A stretch of DNA of 64,000 bases from Agarophyton chilense (lineage: Eukaryota > Rhodophyta > Florideophyceae > Gracilariales > Gracilariaceae), in NCBI GenBank assembly GCA_030374765.1, contig JARGXX010000068.1, positions 372,001 through 436,000 on the forward strand, given 5' to 3'. Of this stretch, positions 1-10,993 are shown piece by piece. The notes under the pieces are model-generated. The model worked only from the letters and a program-made list of their open reading frames with translations, searched no databases and was not told where the DNA came from. Both the position numbers and the translations under genes were made by a program. The stretch's first letter is position 1. Each line of letters starts with the position of its first letter.

Positions 1-381
1 GTGACAGTGATCGCCATCCGTGACAGTATTTTGCTCTTCATTTTTCGAAACTTCATTAGTAATAGCAGCACCATTTATCTCCACGTTGGAATTGATAGCT
101 TCTTGAACAGTTTCCTGAACCGTTATATGATCGCCGGCTTTTATATTGCAAAGTTTGAGAGTGCACATTTTCTCGCGACCAGGGAGCTCGATGTTTATCG
201 TGACAAAAGGTTTCCGATCATTATTGACAACAACGTCCACTTTCGTAACACTTCCGCTGACCAGTTTCGTTATCTATTGCTTTCCAAAGAAGCGTTTACA
301 ATCGCTCTTTGATGTGGTGAGACAAGCTCGAGTATGCACTCTGTTTCCCACTACACGACGGGGATCCATAGATGATGACAT
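1..381 (-). pseudogene. Unassigned reading frame inside the left-edge TIR element
   Basis: A frame begins with ATG at 381 (MSSSMDPRRVV...). It runs 35 codons to a TAG at 276-274, then stays open in the same frame for 91 codons to the window edge. The second part (ITKLVSGSVTKVDVVVNND...) has an ordinary mixed composition with charged and hydrophobic residues and reads like real protein. I do not recognise the family. It sits inside the only copy of the TIR family seen here that has coding-like content, so it may belong to the autonomous version of the element. The TAG could be a decay mutation, or could mean that the ATG chosen is not the true start. Confidence 0.35.
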
Positions 382-586
382 ATTTGATAAATATGAAAGA
401 ATGATGTAAAGATGATGTGTTTACTGGTTTTGGACGATCTTTTGTGGTCTTTGAGTTTGACGCCAGAGAAGAAGATAGTGTCGACAACTTCTAGGCACAA
501 AATGTTAAGGAAATTGACAAAGTTTACAAAAATTATCGATGTTGTATTTTTGGCCTCATATGAGGCCAGTGGTCTCATAGACATTA
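1..586 (-). mobile_element. TIR element, one end, running off the left edge
   Basis: Reading the minus strand from 586, the sequence starts with a TA dinucleotide, then ATGTCTATGAGACCACTGG, then the palindrome GGCCTCATATGAGGCC. This matches the ends of the copies at 2501, 15625 and 36222, which start GTGTCTA(T/C)ACG. The element would extend leftward past the window and contains the reading frame described at 1-381. The other end is not visible, so the element's length and completeness are unknown. Confidence 0.5.
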
Positions 587-1913
587 GTAAAGACAAGCTA
601 ACGCTTTTTTTCCACTTCATGAAGTCAACCCGTGTTCTGCATTGACTTGTTTCGCTTGCGCGACAGCTTTATCTCGTTCTTGTAGAACCTTACGTGAGTA
701 CGGCTTTTTCATCCAGCCGGCTACATCCAGGAGAGCATTGCTGTTCATACCAACCTTTTTTTGTTTTTATGTTGTATTATTTATCATATTACTTCCACCG
801 ATTAAGTACAACCTCCGCTCCAGAAATGAGTATTTCTTTGCTTGTTTTATTCCTTGCTAGTTAACACGAATCTTCCGCCTGTTTGTTTCTTTGGATCTAC
901 ACTTTTCCGTTTCGTTCACCAGATCTTCCGGCACTGGTTCACTCGCTATACGCCTTGGTATCGATACACCATTTCCATCCTTTGGCACCTTTTTGGTCTG
1001 TTCTTTTGACCTCTTCTGCTTACCTGAATCTGCTGTGGAGTTACACTCACACTTGTAAAATATCAAGTGCCATTGACACTATTCCGTTTTTCTTTGACGG
1101 TGGGTTACGAACGTCTTGTAGAACACTTCTCGTCGCTGAGAATTGATCTTGGATCGAAATCGAACTTTTTTACTACACCCAACTTTAGAAAACAATCGGG
1201 AAAAGCCTGTGAATTGAAGACAATTCGTGCAAAAAGAGTGAAATATTTCCCTAAATGAAAAGAAAATTGGGCTCTGCGTAAGAAATGTCCAGCCTTACGA
1301 ATCTAAATGTTCAAATAGAACAGTTGTTTAAAGAAGATTAGTAGAAAAATCGTTTTGAAAATGATCGCATTGTTTGCGTCAATTCATATTTTGCATCTAT
1401 TGAAATCTCCAAAAAATTTTAAAAAAAAGAAACGAGATTCATTTAAGTCCTATGAAAAGCTACCACAAGGTTTCCTTTGAAACATATTTTTGAACAAAAG
1501 ATGATGTCTTGAAAGAAGTACGTTCATATGGTGGCTAAATTTTCTGAAATAGGTCATGATGTTTGTTCTATGGATAGTACGCAAGACAAAAAATTTTATC
1601 AAAACATGCGGCAGCATCTTACCAACAACTCTTATTTTTCGTGAAAAATGGAAAACGACTAATAAAATAAGCGAGAAATTTTTGCTGTCTGATTTTAATT
1701 TACAATTACTTAAAGAGTTTAATTATATCTGCTATATAATTGATTGAATTAATAGATCTTTGCAAGATGATTTGATTATGGAAAATAAGTTGGATATAAA
1801 AGAATGTCTTTTAGAATTAATATCTTTGGAAATAGTGTTTGTCGCTACATTATATGAGCCAGAATTTTTTATCACTGTTTTGGAAAATATAACTGTTTTT
1901 ATAAGAGGTTAAT
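587..1913. other. Gene-free stretch
   Basis: No reading frame here looks like a protein. The first half is T-rich; from about 1200 it is A/T-rich with short open frames only. The right edge at 1914-1935 is an element end, so part of this stretch is probably the interior of a TIR element whose left end I could not find. Confidence 0.5.
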
Positions 1914-1935
1914 TTCCTCGGGCGTATAGACAGTA
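1914..1935. repeat. TIR element end (right-hand orientation)
   Basis: The sequence CGGGCGTATAGACAG followed by TA at 1934-1935 matches the right end of the element at 2501-2879 (CGGTCGTATAGACAG...). The partner end is not identified, so this is a solitary or truncated terminus. Confidence 0.45.
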
Positions 1936-2205
1936 GTTAACTTTTTCCTTTTTGATAAGATAGTTTGCAAGAAAACTCTTAAATGAGAAGTTGAATCCCT
2001 GGAGGTGAATGGGTTGGAAAACGAAAACCCGTTGAGGTTGGTCAAGACGCCGGCGACGAGCACGTTGAAAGAATGCCAGAGGTGCGAGAGCCTTATTTAC
2101 GGAAGCGTCGCTGTTCAGTTGTCGTTAGACCCAATCATAAAAAATCTTTCTCGTGTATCTAATTGCTTGTAAACAATTGCAATTGGGGTCCACAGATCTT
2201 GGTCC

Positions 2206-2500
2206 GACACACAATACAGTATTTTGGGTCGGTCCAAGACCTGGGGTTATTAAGGTTATTATATGAGGTCACAATTGTAAGCTTCTGTGCTAAATTTTAG
2301 ATATTGGGACCCAAACTTTTTCGTGTATTGACCTCGATGTAAAAAATCTGTTTCTTGAGCTGAAGGCAAAATATATAAAACACGCTTTATTTAGGTGCAA
2401 AAAATTGGTTGCACTCGAAACAATCGTTCTGGAGCTGTATGATGTATGAAACAGGACAAGCCTTCAAAAAAAAAACAATTTCGGACAGATGCACCGGTCC
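2206..2500. repeat. Diverged TIR-element copy A, tandem to copy B
   Basis: The interior matches copy B in the same order. Shared blocks include TATGAGG..CA near 2262 and 2528, a TTTTTCGTGTNTTGACCTCGA block near 2320 and 2586, a TATAAAACA..CTTT block near 2374 and 2744, and ATGTATGAAACAG near 2441. The two copies are head to tail, and copy A ends where copy B begins. Copy A's right TIR is missing or merged into copy B's left TIR. Confidence 0.5.
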
Positions 2501-2879
2501 TAGTGTCTATACGACCGCTGGCCTCGTATGAGGCCAAACTGTAAATTTCTGTGCTAATTTTTTAGTAGTTTTGACCGGATTTTTTTCGTGTTTTGACCTC
2601 GAAGCAGTAAATTCTTTATATCACCTTTTTACAAAAATCTCGGCTTCATGGAATTTCTTTCACGCGTAAGAATAAATCTAAAGGAACCAAGTAATATAAA
2701 TTTTATATTTAAATGTCGAGCAGACTAATTACTATGTTAGAATATAAAACAGGCTTTTTTGTAAGCAAAAACAGTGATTGCACTCTAAAAAATCGTTCTA
2801 GAACTGTGTATGAAACAGAACTATCCTTCAAAAAATAATCAATTTCGAACAATTGCCCCGGTCGTATAGACAGACACTA
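2501..2879. mobile_element. Non-autonomous TIR element, copy B
   Basis: A 379-bp unit is bounded by TA on both sides (2501-2502 and 2878-2879). The left end reads GTGTCTATACGACCG. The right end, read inward on the other strand, is GTGTCTGTCTATACGACCG, the same sequence with a GTCT duplication. A degenerate form of the family palindrome (TGGCCTCGTATGAGGCCA) lies just inside the left end. There is no coding capacity. A TA target and short TIRs suit the Tc1/mariner-pogo type of transposition, which is inference. Confidence 0.6.
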
Positions 2880-3077
2880 GACACACTCCGAAAGTCCCAC
2901 CTAAGCTGGGACTGAAGGCAAGTGTGCGCGGCAGCTGTCGACGGCAGGTGGCGTCAGCGGCAAGTGGCCTGCACGCGCATGGGTTGGCTGGAGACGGATC
3001 CTTAGTAATGGATTTTGGCTAGGTAAAACAGTAAAAGATATGTATATATATCTCTTGATAACTCCTGTAGATTTGTA
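2880..3077. other. Short gene-free stretch
   Basis: It begins with ACACACTCCGAAAGTCCC and includes a GC-rich block (2930-2990) and a TATATATATCTC run near 3043. I see no gene. Confidence 0.4.
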
Positions 3078-3437
3078 TCACGGAATTTGCCTTGCAAAAT
3101 CGCTCGAGACGGGAAGCCAGATTTTCAGGGTCATTCCTGCCATGTTGTAAGTATTCAAGACAAAGTCACAAGCCCCAAATGATCGGTCATGGCACCCAAT
3201 AATGAGCCGCAGGCAGAGACATAGCTGTTTGGCATGCGATTCTGGCATGCGATAAGAGTCTAGCATACCATCCCGAGTCACGCGCCATTGTGCACGCAGA
3301 CGTTGTTCGCTTTCGTGCGCGTACCACCAGTACACGACAGAAGTGTGCCAATTATTTGGTAACCCGTTCACATCGCCTCCACGTACAGCGGAGTCCACAA
3401 ACGCAATTTGGACAGTGGAGTATGGTGCTGAACGCAC
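3078..3437 (-). CDS. Hypothetical 119-codon frame, weak resemblance to eIF4E C-terminus
   Basis: The frame is open from ATG at 3437 to a stop at 3078. Residues of the second half (AQWRVT, then LRLIIG, FGACDFVLN and LKIWLP) fall in an order that recalls the C-terminal half of cap-binding eIF4E proteins: GGRW, CLIGE.F, CGAVV and KIA.WT. The canonical N-terminal cap-binding tryptophans are not convincingly placed and no upstream exon is evident. It may be a gene fragment, a pseudogene or a chance open frame. I would not assign a function from this alone. Confidence 0.2.
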   Translation of the reverse strand: MRSAPYSTVQIAFVDSAVRGGDVNGLPNNWHTSVVYWWYAHESEQRLRAQWRVTRDGMLDSYRMPESHAKQLCLCLRLIIGCHDRSFGACDFVLNTYNMAGMTLKIWLPVSSDFARQIP

Positions 3438-4532
3438 TCACTTCAAACCGCCTCTCAAGGGGCTGACGTATCGCACAATCGTCAATGTGCCTGCGTGCTA
3501 ACCACTCCTACGCGCATCTTACGCGCATCTTACGCACATCGATCTGACTGCCATCCCCGATGGAGAGAAAATCTCGCTCCTTTGTGCAGTTACCGCACAA
3601 ACCCATTCTGCCTCGTGATTGCCAATTTCAGACCGCTTCCCGCGCAAAAAGTGTCTCCTCTCTTGGCGCCGCTCCCGTCATGGCTGCTCAAGCTCAAGCT
3701 CACCAATATGCTGCGATAGTCATTGTCGTCACAATTTAGTAAGCGTAAACCACGGTGCACTTAAAGTGAACCAATACACGCACCGCACGCATGGGGGGAG
3801 AGTGACGGAACGTATATTTCAGTCCCCCTACCGGCAGGCGGAGCAAAAAATTCTGTGAAAAGCTCACGTGTCACATAGTCAGCACACTTGTTCTCTGACC
3901 AATGGCACGCGCATCGAAACGCAGTCCCTAAATGAGAGAGGGAGTTCCCCCCCCTGTGTGTGCGCAGGTGGGTCAAAAACGCCTCGTTTGTTGGCTCATG
4001 GCGTCTGTTGGTGGTAGGATACCACTCGGTATGGTCGCCTCTCAAACACTCCCGGACAACACTGTGTGCGCAAAGCGGAAAGGATCAGCAATGAGAAGAC
4101 TGGCAAAAAGGAGCCGCAAGAACCAATGGTGGTGTTGATGCCACGCCATCAAATCAGGACGTGGATGACGGCCAAGCGCCAAGTACCAAGCAGAAAAACC
4201 CCAAGTGGCGAGCGCAAAACAGTGAGCAGTGAGCGCCACTGAATCCAGCTCAGCACAAAGCTCAACCACCCCCCACCAGCGCCCTTCCACCGCCGCCGCC
4301 TGCCATCGCTCGCTCCCCCCCCCCCTCACCACCCCAAAAAAAACACGGCGCAGATGGAGGCAGCGTGACAAGTCTGGTGACCGGGGTGGCACGGGGCAGC
4401 CAAAACATTTTCCCAGCGCAAGCGGGCAGAAGGGCCCTTTCGCAACGGCGAGACCAATGTGCGTGATATACTGTACCCGACGCGCGTGAGACAGAACGGC
4501 GGAGGACGCCAGAGATGGCGTCGAGGGTTGGC
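3438..4532. other. Gene-free, increasingly GC-rich stretch
   Basis: Many overlapping open frames exist on both strands because the sequence is GC-rich and stop-poor, but none shows protein-like composition. A short tandem repeat (ACGCGCATCTT) lies near 3518-3540. It may be distal promoter sequence of the zinc-finger gene. Confidence 0.4.
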
Positions 4533-4576
4533 AGGGGGCGCGGGGGAGGACGACAGGGGGCGCGGGGGAGGACGAC
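4533..4576. repeat. 22-bp tandem repeat, two units
   Basis: The unit AGGGGGCGCGGGGGAGGACGAC occurs at 4533-4554 and exactly again at 4555-4576, followed by a partial third start. GATT repeats follow at about 4637-4652. Confidence 0.8.
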
Positions 4577-4935
4577 AGGGCGACCAATGGGAGCGGGGTG
4601 GAGGGTGATGGCAGAGAGCGCACTGGAGAGCAGGGTTGATTGATTGATTGATTCGGGATTCGGGAGACTTCTCCGGACGGGGCGATGAGCGGCGTTTACA
4701 CGCGGAGCGCTCGCTGTGTCGGTAAGGCGGTGGTGCGGGACAGGGGCGGTGCGGCGGGGGATAGGGGCCGGCGGCAACTCAGACGGGGCCGCACGGCAAA
4801 CAGGAAAATAGCGGGCAGCATCGACAGCGCGGCGGCGAAGCGACGCGGCAGAAAAGCAGTATGGCGCAAGCCAAGCGGCGGAAAGAAGCAACTCAAGCGC
4901 CCAGCCAAGCGCGAAAGGCGCGACGGTGACCTGGG

Positions 4936-4944
<9 letters not shown>

Positions 4945-4972
<28 letters not shown>
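4945..4972. repeat. (AC)14 microsatellite
   Basis: Fourteen consecutive AC dinucleotides lie within the GC-rich region upstream of the zinc-finger gene. It creates spurious Thr/His and Val/Cys stretches in open frames on both strands. Confidence 0.9.
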
Positions 4973-5437
4973 GAAAAAAGGCACCAGCACCTTCCAGTGG
5001 CGCAAAACGCGTCCATCAGCTAGCGGGGCGGTCGTTGACAGAGGCGACAAAGCAAAGCGGTACACAAGCTGCAATGCAGCGAACGCAGCAGGACACACAA
5101 GCAAGACTTGATGTGAAGAGGCGCAAATGCGGTGACACGACAGGAAAAAGAAAAGGAAGACGGCGCGTGCGACTGAGACGCGCCATTCGCACGCACGCAG
5201 CACGTGCGCGACGGCGCCGCTCGCTGCGATGCGCTGGCGACGCGTGCGCAGTGTGATGCACGCGTGCTGGGGAGGCGGTGGCGAGAAAGAAAGTAAAGAG
5301 CGCGTCGTGCGGAACGGAGACTTGCGCGCGCGCTGAGCTGCGCGAAGGCGCCGGCGGCGCCCCCCCTTCCCCCTACCGCCCTCACAGAGATAGAGAGCGT
5401 GTACCCACCCACTCGACGTGAGCGCGCTGTGAGCCCA

Positions 5438-5455
5438 CCCCCCCCCCCCCCCCCC
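5438..5455 (+). repeat. Poly-C tract upstream of the zinc-finger gene
   Basis: Eighteen uninterrupted C lie about 100 bp before the ATG at 5559, on the coding strand. Similar C tracts lie before the gene at 14100. Confidence 0.85.
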
Positions 5456-5558
5456 ACCCCCGTCCGCCATCGCACTGCCGCGCGCGCAGAAAAAGCACAG
5501 CCGCGCTCCGTTCACCCGCCAGTTTGCTCCCCCAGCGCCGCCCGATTCACCCCCAGCG

Positions 5559-7967
5559 ATGCCACCCAGCTCCGTCTCACCACCCGTCTCTGCCATGTTT
5601 GACCGCCTCAGCTCCATGTACAAGAAGTACATGCTCGACGCCCATGTCGCACACTGGCTCCATCTTCCTCATTCCACCCCCGACTTCCGCGCCTTGCAGC
5701 CCCATTCCTCTCTTTTGCTCTCCATCCAACCTCTGCTTCACCACCGCAACAGTAACAGTAATATCAACATCAACAACAAAAGCAATCACTTCTTCCCCAA
5801 CACCAATGATCTCATCTTCGTCGACCACTCGCATAACAACTTCGTACTCGGACATGTAAGTTCAAGCCCTCACCTCCATTCCCCCACCACACCCATCATC
5901 CTAACGTCCAATATTACCAATCATCCAAACTGCGCCGCGTAGATATGGGGCGATGTCAACTCCAACTCCCACCCATACGCCCCGCTCTCCAAGCTCGCTG
6001 CAAACCCCGCCTGGCTCAACGCCACCGTGCGCTCGCGCAAGTTCGCCGCTGACACCTCCGTCCCCGATACCATAGAGACAGTTGAGTATGTCTGGTTCCA
6101 CGACAACCGCGCAATGGTCATCCTCTCGCTCACAACCTTCGAGCCATCCCAACCGGTGCGCCACTACTCCGAGATCGTGTACTACGCCCCGGCCACCTCC
6201 GACCATCACATTCTTCTGCAACAGCGTCCAGAGCTCGTGCTACGTCTATCCCGCCACGACATGTGCGTCGACTGCGCCGCTTCCATCTGCCGTTGCGCCC
6301 GCCCGCGAGACGACCACGCTCCCTCCCCAAACAGTCCGTACGCCAAGCGATCTCAACCGCTTCACTTGCACCCCGGGCACCCGCATTACGCCGCGCTCCC
6401 GTCCGTAGCCGCGCGTTGGCGACGAACCGTCCACACCGTATTCGCCGGTCATCGCCAGGGCACGCTCACGCTGCACGCTGCGGGCTGCAACACCCCGCCG
6501 CACCTCAACTTCACGTACCAGCTGCGCACGCATACCGGCCAAGCGCTCACGTCGCGCATCCACCTGCATCTTCTGTCGCGCATGCCGCGCACACCCCCCC
6601 CGCCGCCACCGCCACCGCCACCACCGCCGCTGGCGCTGCCCACGCTACACGCGCCGCCACCGTCTTCGGTACCGTTCTCCGCCCTTCGCAGCTGCCACCG
6701 CTCGTCCGACCGTATGCCAGACACCTCGCTGGCGCGCATTCTCAACTCCGGCCACGAGTCACAACAGCCCGCGTCGCACTGCGCCTCGTCGCCCGCCTTT
6801 GATGCTAGTCCGGACAGCACTCGGGCTGCCCTCACCCCAGCGCTGCCCTCGCCCTTGCCGCCCGCACTCCCGCTTCCCACATCAGAGCCGCTCACCAAGC
6901 GCCCACGCACCGAAGCCGCGCGCCCGGCAGATAACTTTCTCTTCTCGCTCGATTCCGCATGGTCCCCGACATTTCCAGACGACTCAGCGCGTGTGCCTCC
7001 GCCGCAATCCATGGCCGCCGCCGCTGCTGCCGCCCCGCCTTCAGCCGATCGCCCGTTTTCCGCGCTTCATCGCGTGCCGGCGCCGGCTCGCAGCCCTTCG
7101 CCGCTCGCGTTCCTGTCTGCGTTTGGAAAGACACCGTCGCCGCCTGCATTCCCGCTGGCCAATTCTTCATCAAACTTCTTTCAGCGCTTCCCGCCCACCC
7201 CGCATATCGATATGCCCAGCCCGTTCGATGTGGTACCCAATCAACACCCAGATGCAGCCTCGATCAGTCGCGGGCCGTTTACTTCGACCATTCCACCGGT
7301 ACCAGACCCTTTGCGTATGGATATGCACCATCCACACCTGTCCAATATGAAGCATGAGTCGTCGCCTCTCACAGCTCCTTCTATGCATATCATGGAACCC
7401 ATTACCGTACCGGAACCGCTCGCACTGCCGATACGCGTCACAACGACCACCACTGCAACCACAGCCTCCGCTGCCCTCGAAAGCGACCAGGCCTCTCGAA
7501 AGGGAGTCAAATGTGAGATCTGTGGCTTGATATTCGCCAAACGCGGCAACAAACAACGTCATATCCAGACGGTTCACAACGGACTCAAGAAGTTCCGTTG
7601 CGACATATGCGGCAATCCGTTCGGGCTCAAAGCCGATCTGAACCGACACAAGTTTCGAATTCACGAGTCTAGGTCATTTTGCTGCGACAGATGCGGCAAG
7701 AGTTTTGCACAGCAGGTACAGTTGGACCATCATGTCCGAGTCACTCATCTGCAGGATAATCGACCGTGGGAATGCAAGATTTGCTCCTTGCGACTTGGAC
7801 GCAAGTCCTCCCTCACAAGACACGAACAAACAGTTCACCAAAAGACACGATTCTCGTGTCGATTCTGTACAAAGTCATACTCTCAAAAGTTTGACCGTGT
7901 TCGACACGAGAGGCGGATTCACGGGTACGGCCATGATACGACCGGTTCAACGATGCATCAAGCGTAA
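5559..7967 (+). CDS. Five-finger C2H2 zinc-finger protein, likely transcription factor (one intron)
   Basis: The coding sequence is 5559-5855 joined to 5943-7967 and gives 773 residues. The ATG at 5559 opens the frame; a second Met lies 12 codons in. Exon 1 ends in phase 0 and exon 2 continues the same frame. The C-terminus (from about residue 623) has five consecutive fingers of form CX2CX12HX4H (CEICG..., CDICG..., CDRCG..., CKICS..., CRFCT...). Such arrays bind DNA in known families, so a nuclear sequence-specific regulator is the natural inference. The N-terminal 250 residues are less repetitive (aromatic and His-rich, with a CVDC...CRC cluster near residues 210-225) and match no domain I know. 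The middle is a long Pro/Ala/Ser-rich low-complexity region with a run of prolines. A possible polyadenylation signal AATAAA lies near 8192. Confidence 0.85.
5856..5942 (+). other. Spliceosomal intron in the zinc-finger gene
   Basis: The 87-bp intron starts GTAAGT and ends GCGTAG. Skipping it joins two open frames in phase (exon 1 is exactly 99 codons). Reading through it would stop at 5942. The interior is C-rich and pyrimidine-rich. Confidence 0.85.
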
Positions 7968-10900
7968 ACTATACGCATCCAAAAAAAGCCGATAATTAAC
8001 AGGATATGAGTCTCACTCCTCGATGCGCTATGCGTGGTGAATTGCTGTCTTAGGGTACGACGTGTAGTGAAAGGATCGGTACGGAATGCGTCATACTTTC
8101 AAATCAATCCTCGTGAGATGGAAAGCTTCATCTTCATACCACCATGACAGATCTGAGAATGTATGTGTACATACATTACATGTATTTGTTAATAAAAGAA
8201 GGGCCAAGTAGTATCATTGTATTCTCGAGACGACCACCTTATAAATGAGCTTTTCTGTTCCAATGCTGGCATGGTCCATTCTTCCATGAGGGGCCCGAGA
8301 TACATCGCCACTTTTATCGATAACCTTAGCAGGACGCAAATACTGAACGATATAGCGCACACAAATCGATCACTGCACGCCGGAAAACAAAGCTGAAATC
8401 CATTGTTCACCATTACGTCTTGCAGAGCTCACCTCACTCAAAGCGACGAGACTAACGGAAGTGTCATTCAACCCGCGTACCAAGCGATGACAAACATTTC
8501 ATGAAGCAAGAATAATTCAACACTAGCTAAACTTGCAGAAGTTCTGAGCCGCCTGAGACATCTCAAGAGTAGCACACCAAAAGCAGCCAGCCAGCCAGCC
8601 AGGGCGCGGTAGCGCTTTTTTCGAAGTCCTTCGGAACACGCGCGACAATCATAGAACAGGGCTGAGGGAATTCGGGCGGCGTTGCGACTCATGGAGGGGT
8701 GGTTGTAAAGATGGCGAGCGTGGCCGGTGTGAAAATGCAAAGGGGGCTGTGGCGAAAGAGGCGCTCAAAGCGGTCGGTCATGCTGATTTCCCAGCTGTGC
8801 AAATGAGTGGGAAGGCACGAACAAAGGTGTGGATGGGTGCAGATAGCCTGGTGGATGCACCAGCCGCACTGTCGCGCTGTTCCACGTTTGCGCGGCCATT
8901 CAGCGCTAACTTACAGAATGACGTGTGATCACTACTACGCGCGCCGTGGTTAAGGTAATGCGCTCTCCCTTGCTGTCATGTGAGTAGAGATACAGTTTTC
9001 CCGAGTCCGTCGATACACACGCGATTCAAATGAGATCAACTTCAGTCCTATTCTCCCCGGCGTGATGGCTGGGATCCATGCCGATAGCATACCATTCTCA
9101 AGTTGCACTGCGAAACCATAACGCCACCGATGACCAAGATACAATTGCCCTCACCCTGAAACATACCTGTTAGACACGAAGAAATCTCCCAAGAACTTAC
9201 TTTGGAGTACTTCTTGTATTCCTGCATTCTCTTCCTCTTTCGTTGGTGAAATCTTTCGTCAGCTGCAACTGAATAAAGTGTCATATTAGATTGTGTTGTG
9301 AGTTGCCTGTCGTCAGTTTACCTAACTATTTGCTCTGCAATCCCGTGAATTCCGCAACCATGAGGTTTGTGGCATGCTTTCCTGATCAGTGGCTATCTCC
9401 TCGTTGACGAATTACTCTTCCCATCATCTATGTCATACAGGTCGGGGTCGCAATGAGCTGTAGTTTGTATTTTTTTACATGGGCTCTTTCTCAAGCATAT
9501 CTCATCTTTCGATCTTAGTTCCTGTCACAGTCTTTGTCGCGAACGACAACATTTCACAACGTCCTTCAACGTCAAATCCCGTCCTCTCGACAAAAAGAAC
9601 AAGAATCCCTCGACAAGAATATCAACATTCATGAAAGTCAAATCAGATGGCACTTGATGTCGGGCATTTGTGCAGGACACTCTTTAACCCATGAAAGCGA
9701 TTATGTCGACGTGAAAAAGATAAGGACGATTACCTTTCACCGGTAGCTTTCAAAAACTGAGAAGGCGAGAGAGATTACCGAAAGTTTTCAAAATGTACTT
9801 TGAGTCCCACATTAGGAAGAAAAATCCTATCAGCGGAACAGCCACAGCTGCCATATAAAGAAAAAAACAAAACAAAAGACATCAGTATCAGTGGTCCTTT
9901 ATCTAGGTACATTTATGGTTGTATGAAAACCAAGTCTTCTGTCTGAAGGGTCTCTGCCGTGCGGAGAAAGATTTTGAGAGCATTGTACGATCCACAAGTA
10001 GAGCTAAAGGGGTGTCGAGAGCAATCTTTGCTAGTTTGCCGTTTTAAGACAAAAATGTGTTCACATTGCACCTATCAGAAACGGGTTAAAACAAATAAAG
10101 TGAGACATCTCTCTGCAAATATCTTTTCAAGATACTGTGCCTTGGTGAGGTAGGGGTGAGAACAGTTTCGGAGGCTGCACAAAGGTATTGGACATGATAT
10201 CCATTTCCAGCACAGGGCTGCGAGCTATTCGACGCGCGAAATTGACTGTCCAGCAATGCATCATTGGGTTGATCTCCGTGATCGGCTCCGCCGTCTGACA
10301 AGACGTATCCTCAAGCCCTAGCTAGTCATGCCTCCATACATGCACCCGTGCCGTGGCCCTCAGGATGGTAGCCTCTATGAATCCCAGCCTTTGGAAAAGC
10401 ACAAGGTACTACAGTAAGAAAGATGGTTGTTCTTCTCTCATCGGCTTCCAAAACCATCGCAAAGCTTTACCTGCACCGATTTACCCTTCGAATGGTACGT
10501 TGTTCTGCTAGCTCTGAGGTGTAGGCAGAAAAAGACACTCGGGTGAATTGGTATAACAGTTTCTACACTCCCACCGTATCGCTCATATCGAGCAAGGGGT
10601 TTCCATTTATTCTGATATTGCATATGCATCTGCACTTTTCGCTTTCCATGTGTTCATCTTTCTATGAGACCCATTTCTCTTCCTGACAGCTAGTTATCGC
10701 TCTCGTCGTACATCTTGTCTCTCGTTGGCTCGGTTTACTTATCTAACGCATGTAAGGGTAAAGATACTTCGCCGAATGAACACCTGTGTATGCCAGCAAC
10801 TCAGCAAATCGTCCGCACCAGATGAAATGTAGATCACTGCGGTCACCGACCTGAGGACTCCACCTGTATGAAGAAACCAGAATACTTGATGAGAACGAAA

Positions 10901-10993
10901 AAAAAAGTCTAGGAGTACTTGTACTTTAGTTAAGATTAAGATGCTAATGTAAAGAGTAGGGGTATTAGTTTAGCAGTCACGAAGCTGAGCAAG
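7968..10993. other. 3.0-kb gene-poor stretch
   Basis: I find no supported gene. A minus-strand stretch near 9300-8950 has a GTAAGT donor-like site after codons for DERFHQRKRKRMQEYKKYSK and two AG acceptor candidates downstream, followed by an open frame (LYLGHRWRYGFAVQ...). Together they could be a small spliced gene, but no junction gave a convincing protein. An AGCC tandem repeat lies at about 8583-8600. The rest is unremarkable intergenic DNA covering the 3' side of both neighbouring genes. Confidence 0.4.

Noticed and set aside
4262..5632. 456-codon open frame on the minus strand
   Set aside because: It is made of poly-Gly, Cys/Val and Arg/Ala runs coming from the poly-C and AC repeats and the GC-rich promoter region. 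It has no domain and overlaps the start of the well-supported zinc-finger gene.
8950..9300. A small spliced minus-strand gene (GTAAGT after RKRMQEYKKYSK)
   Set aside because: A donor-like site exists, but none of the acceptor choices gave a recognisable or clearly better protein, so it is only mentioned in the gene-free entry.
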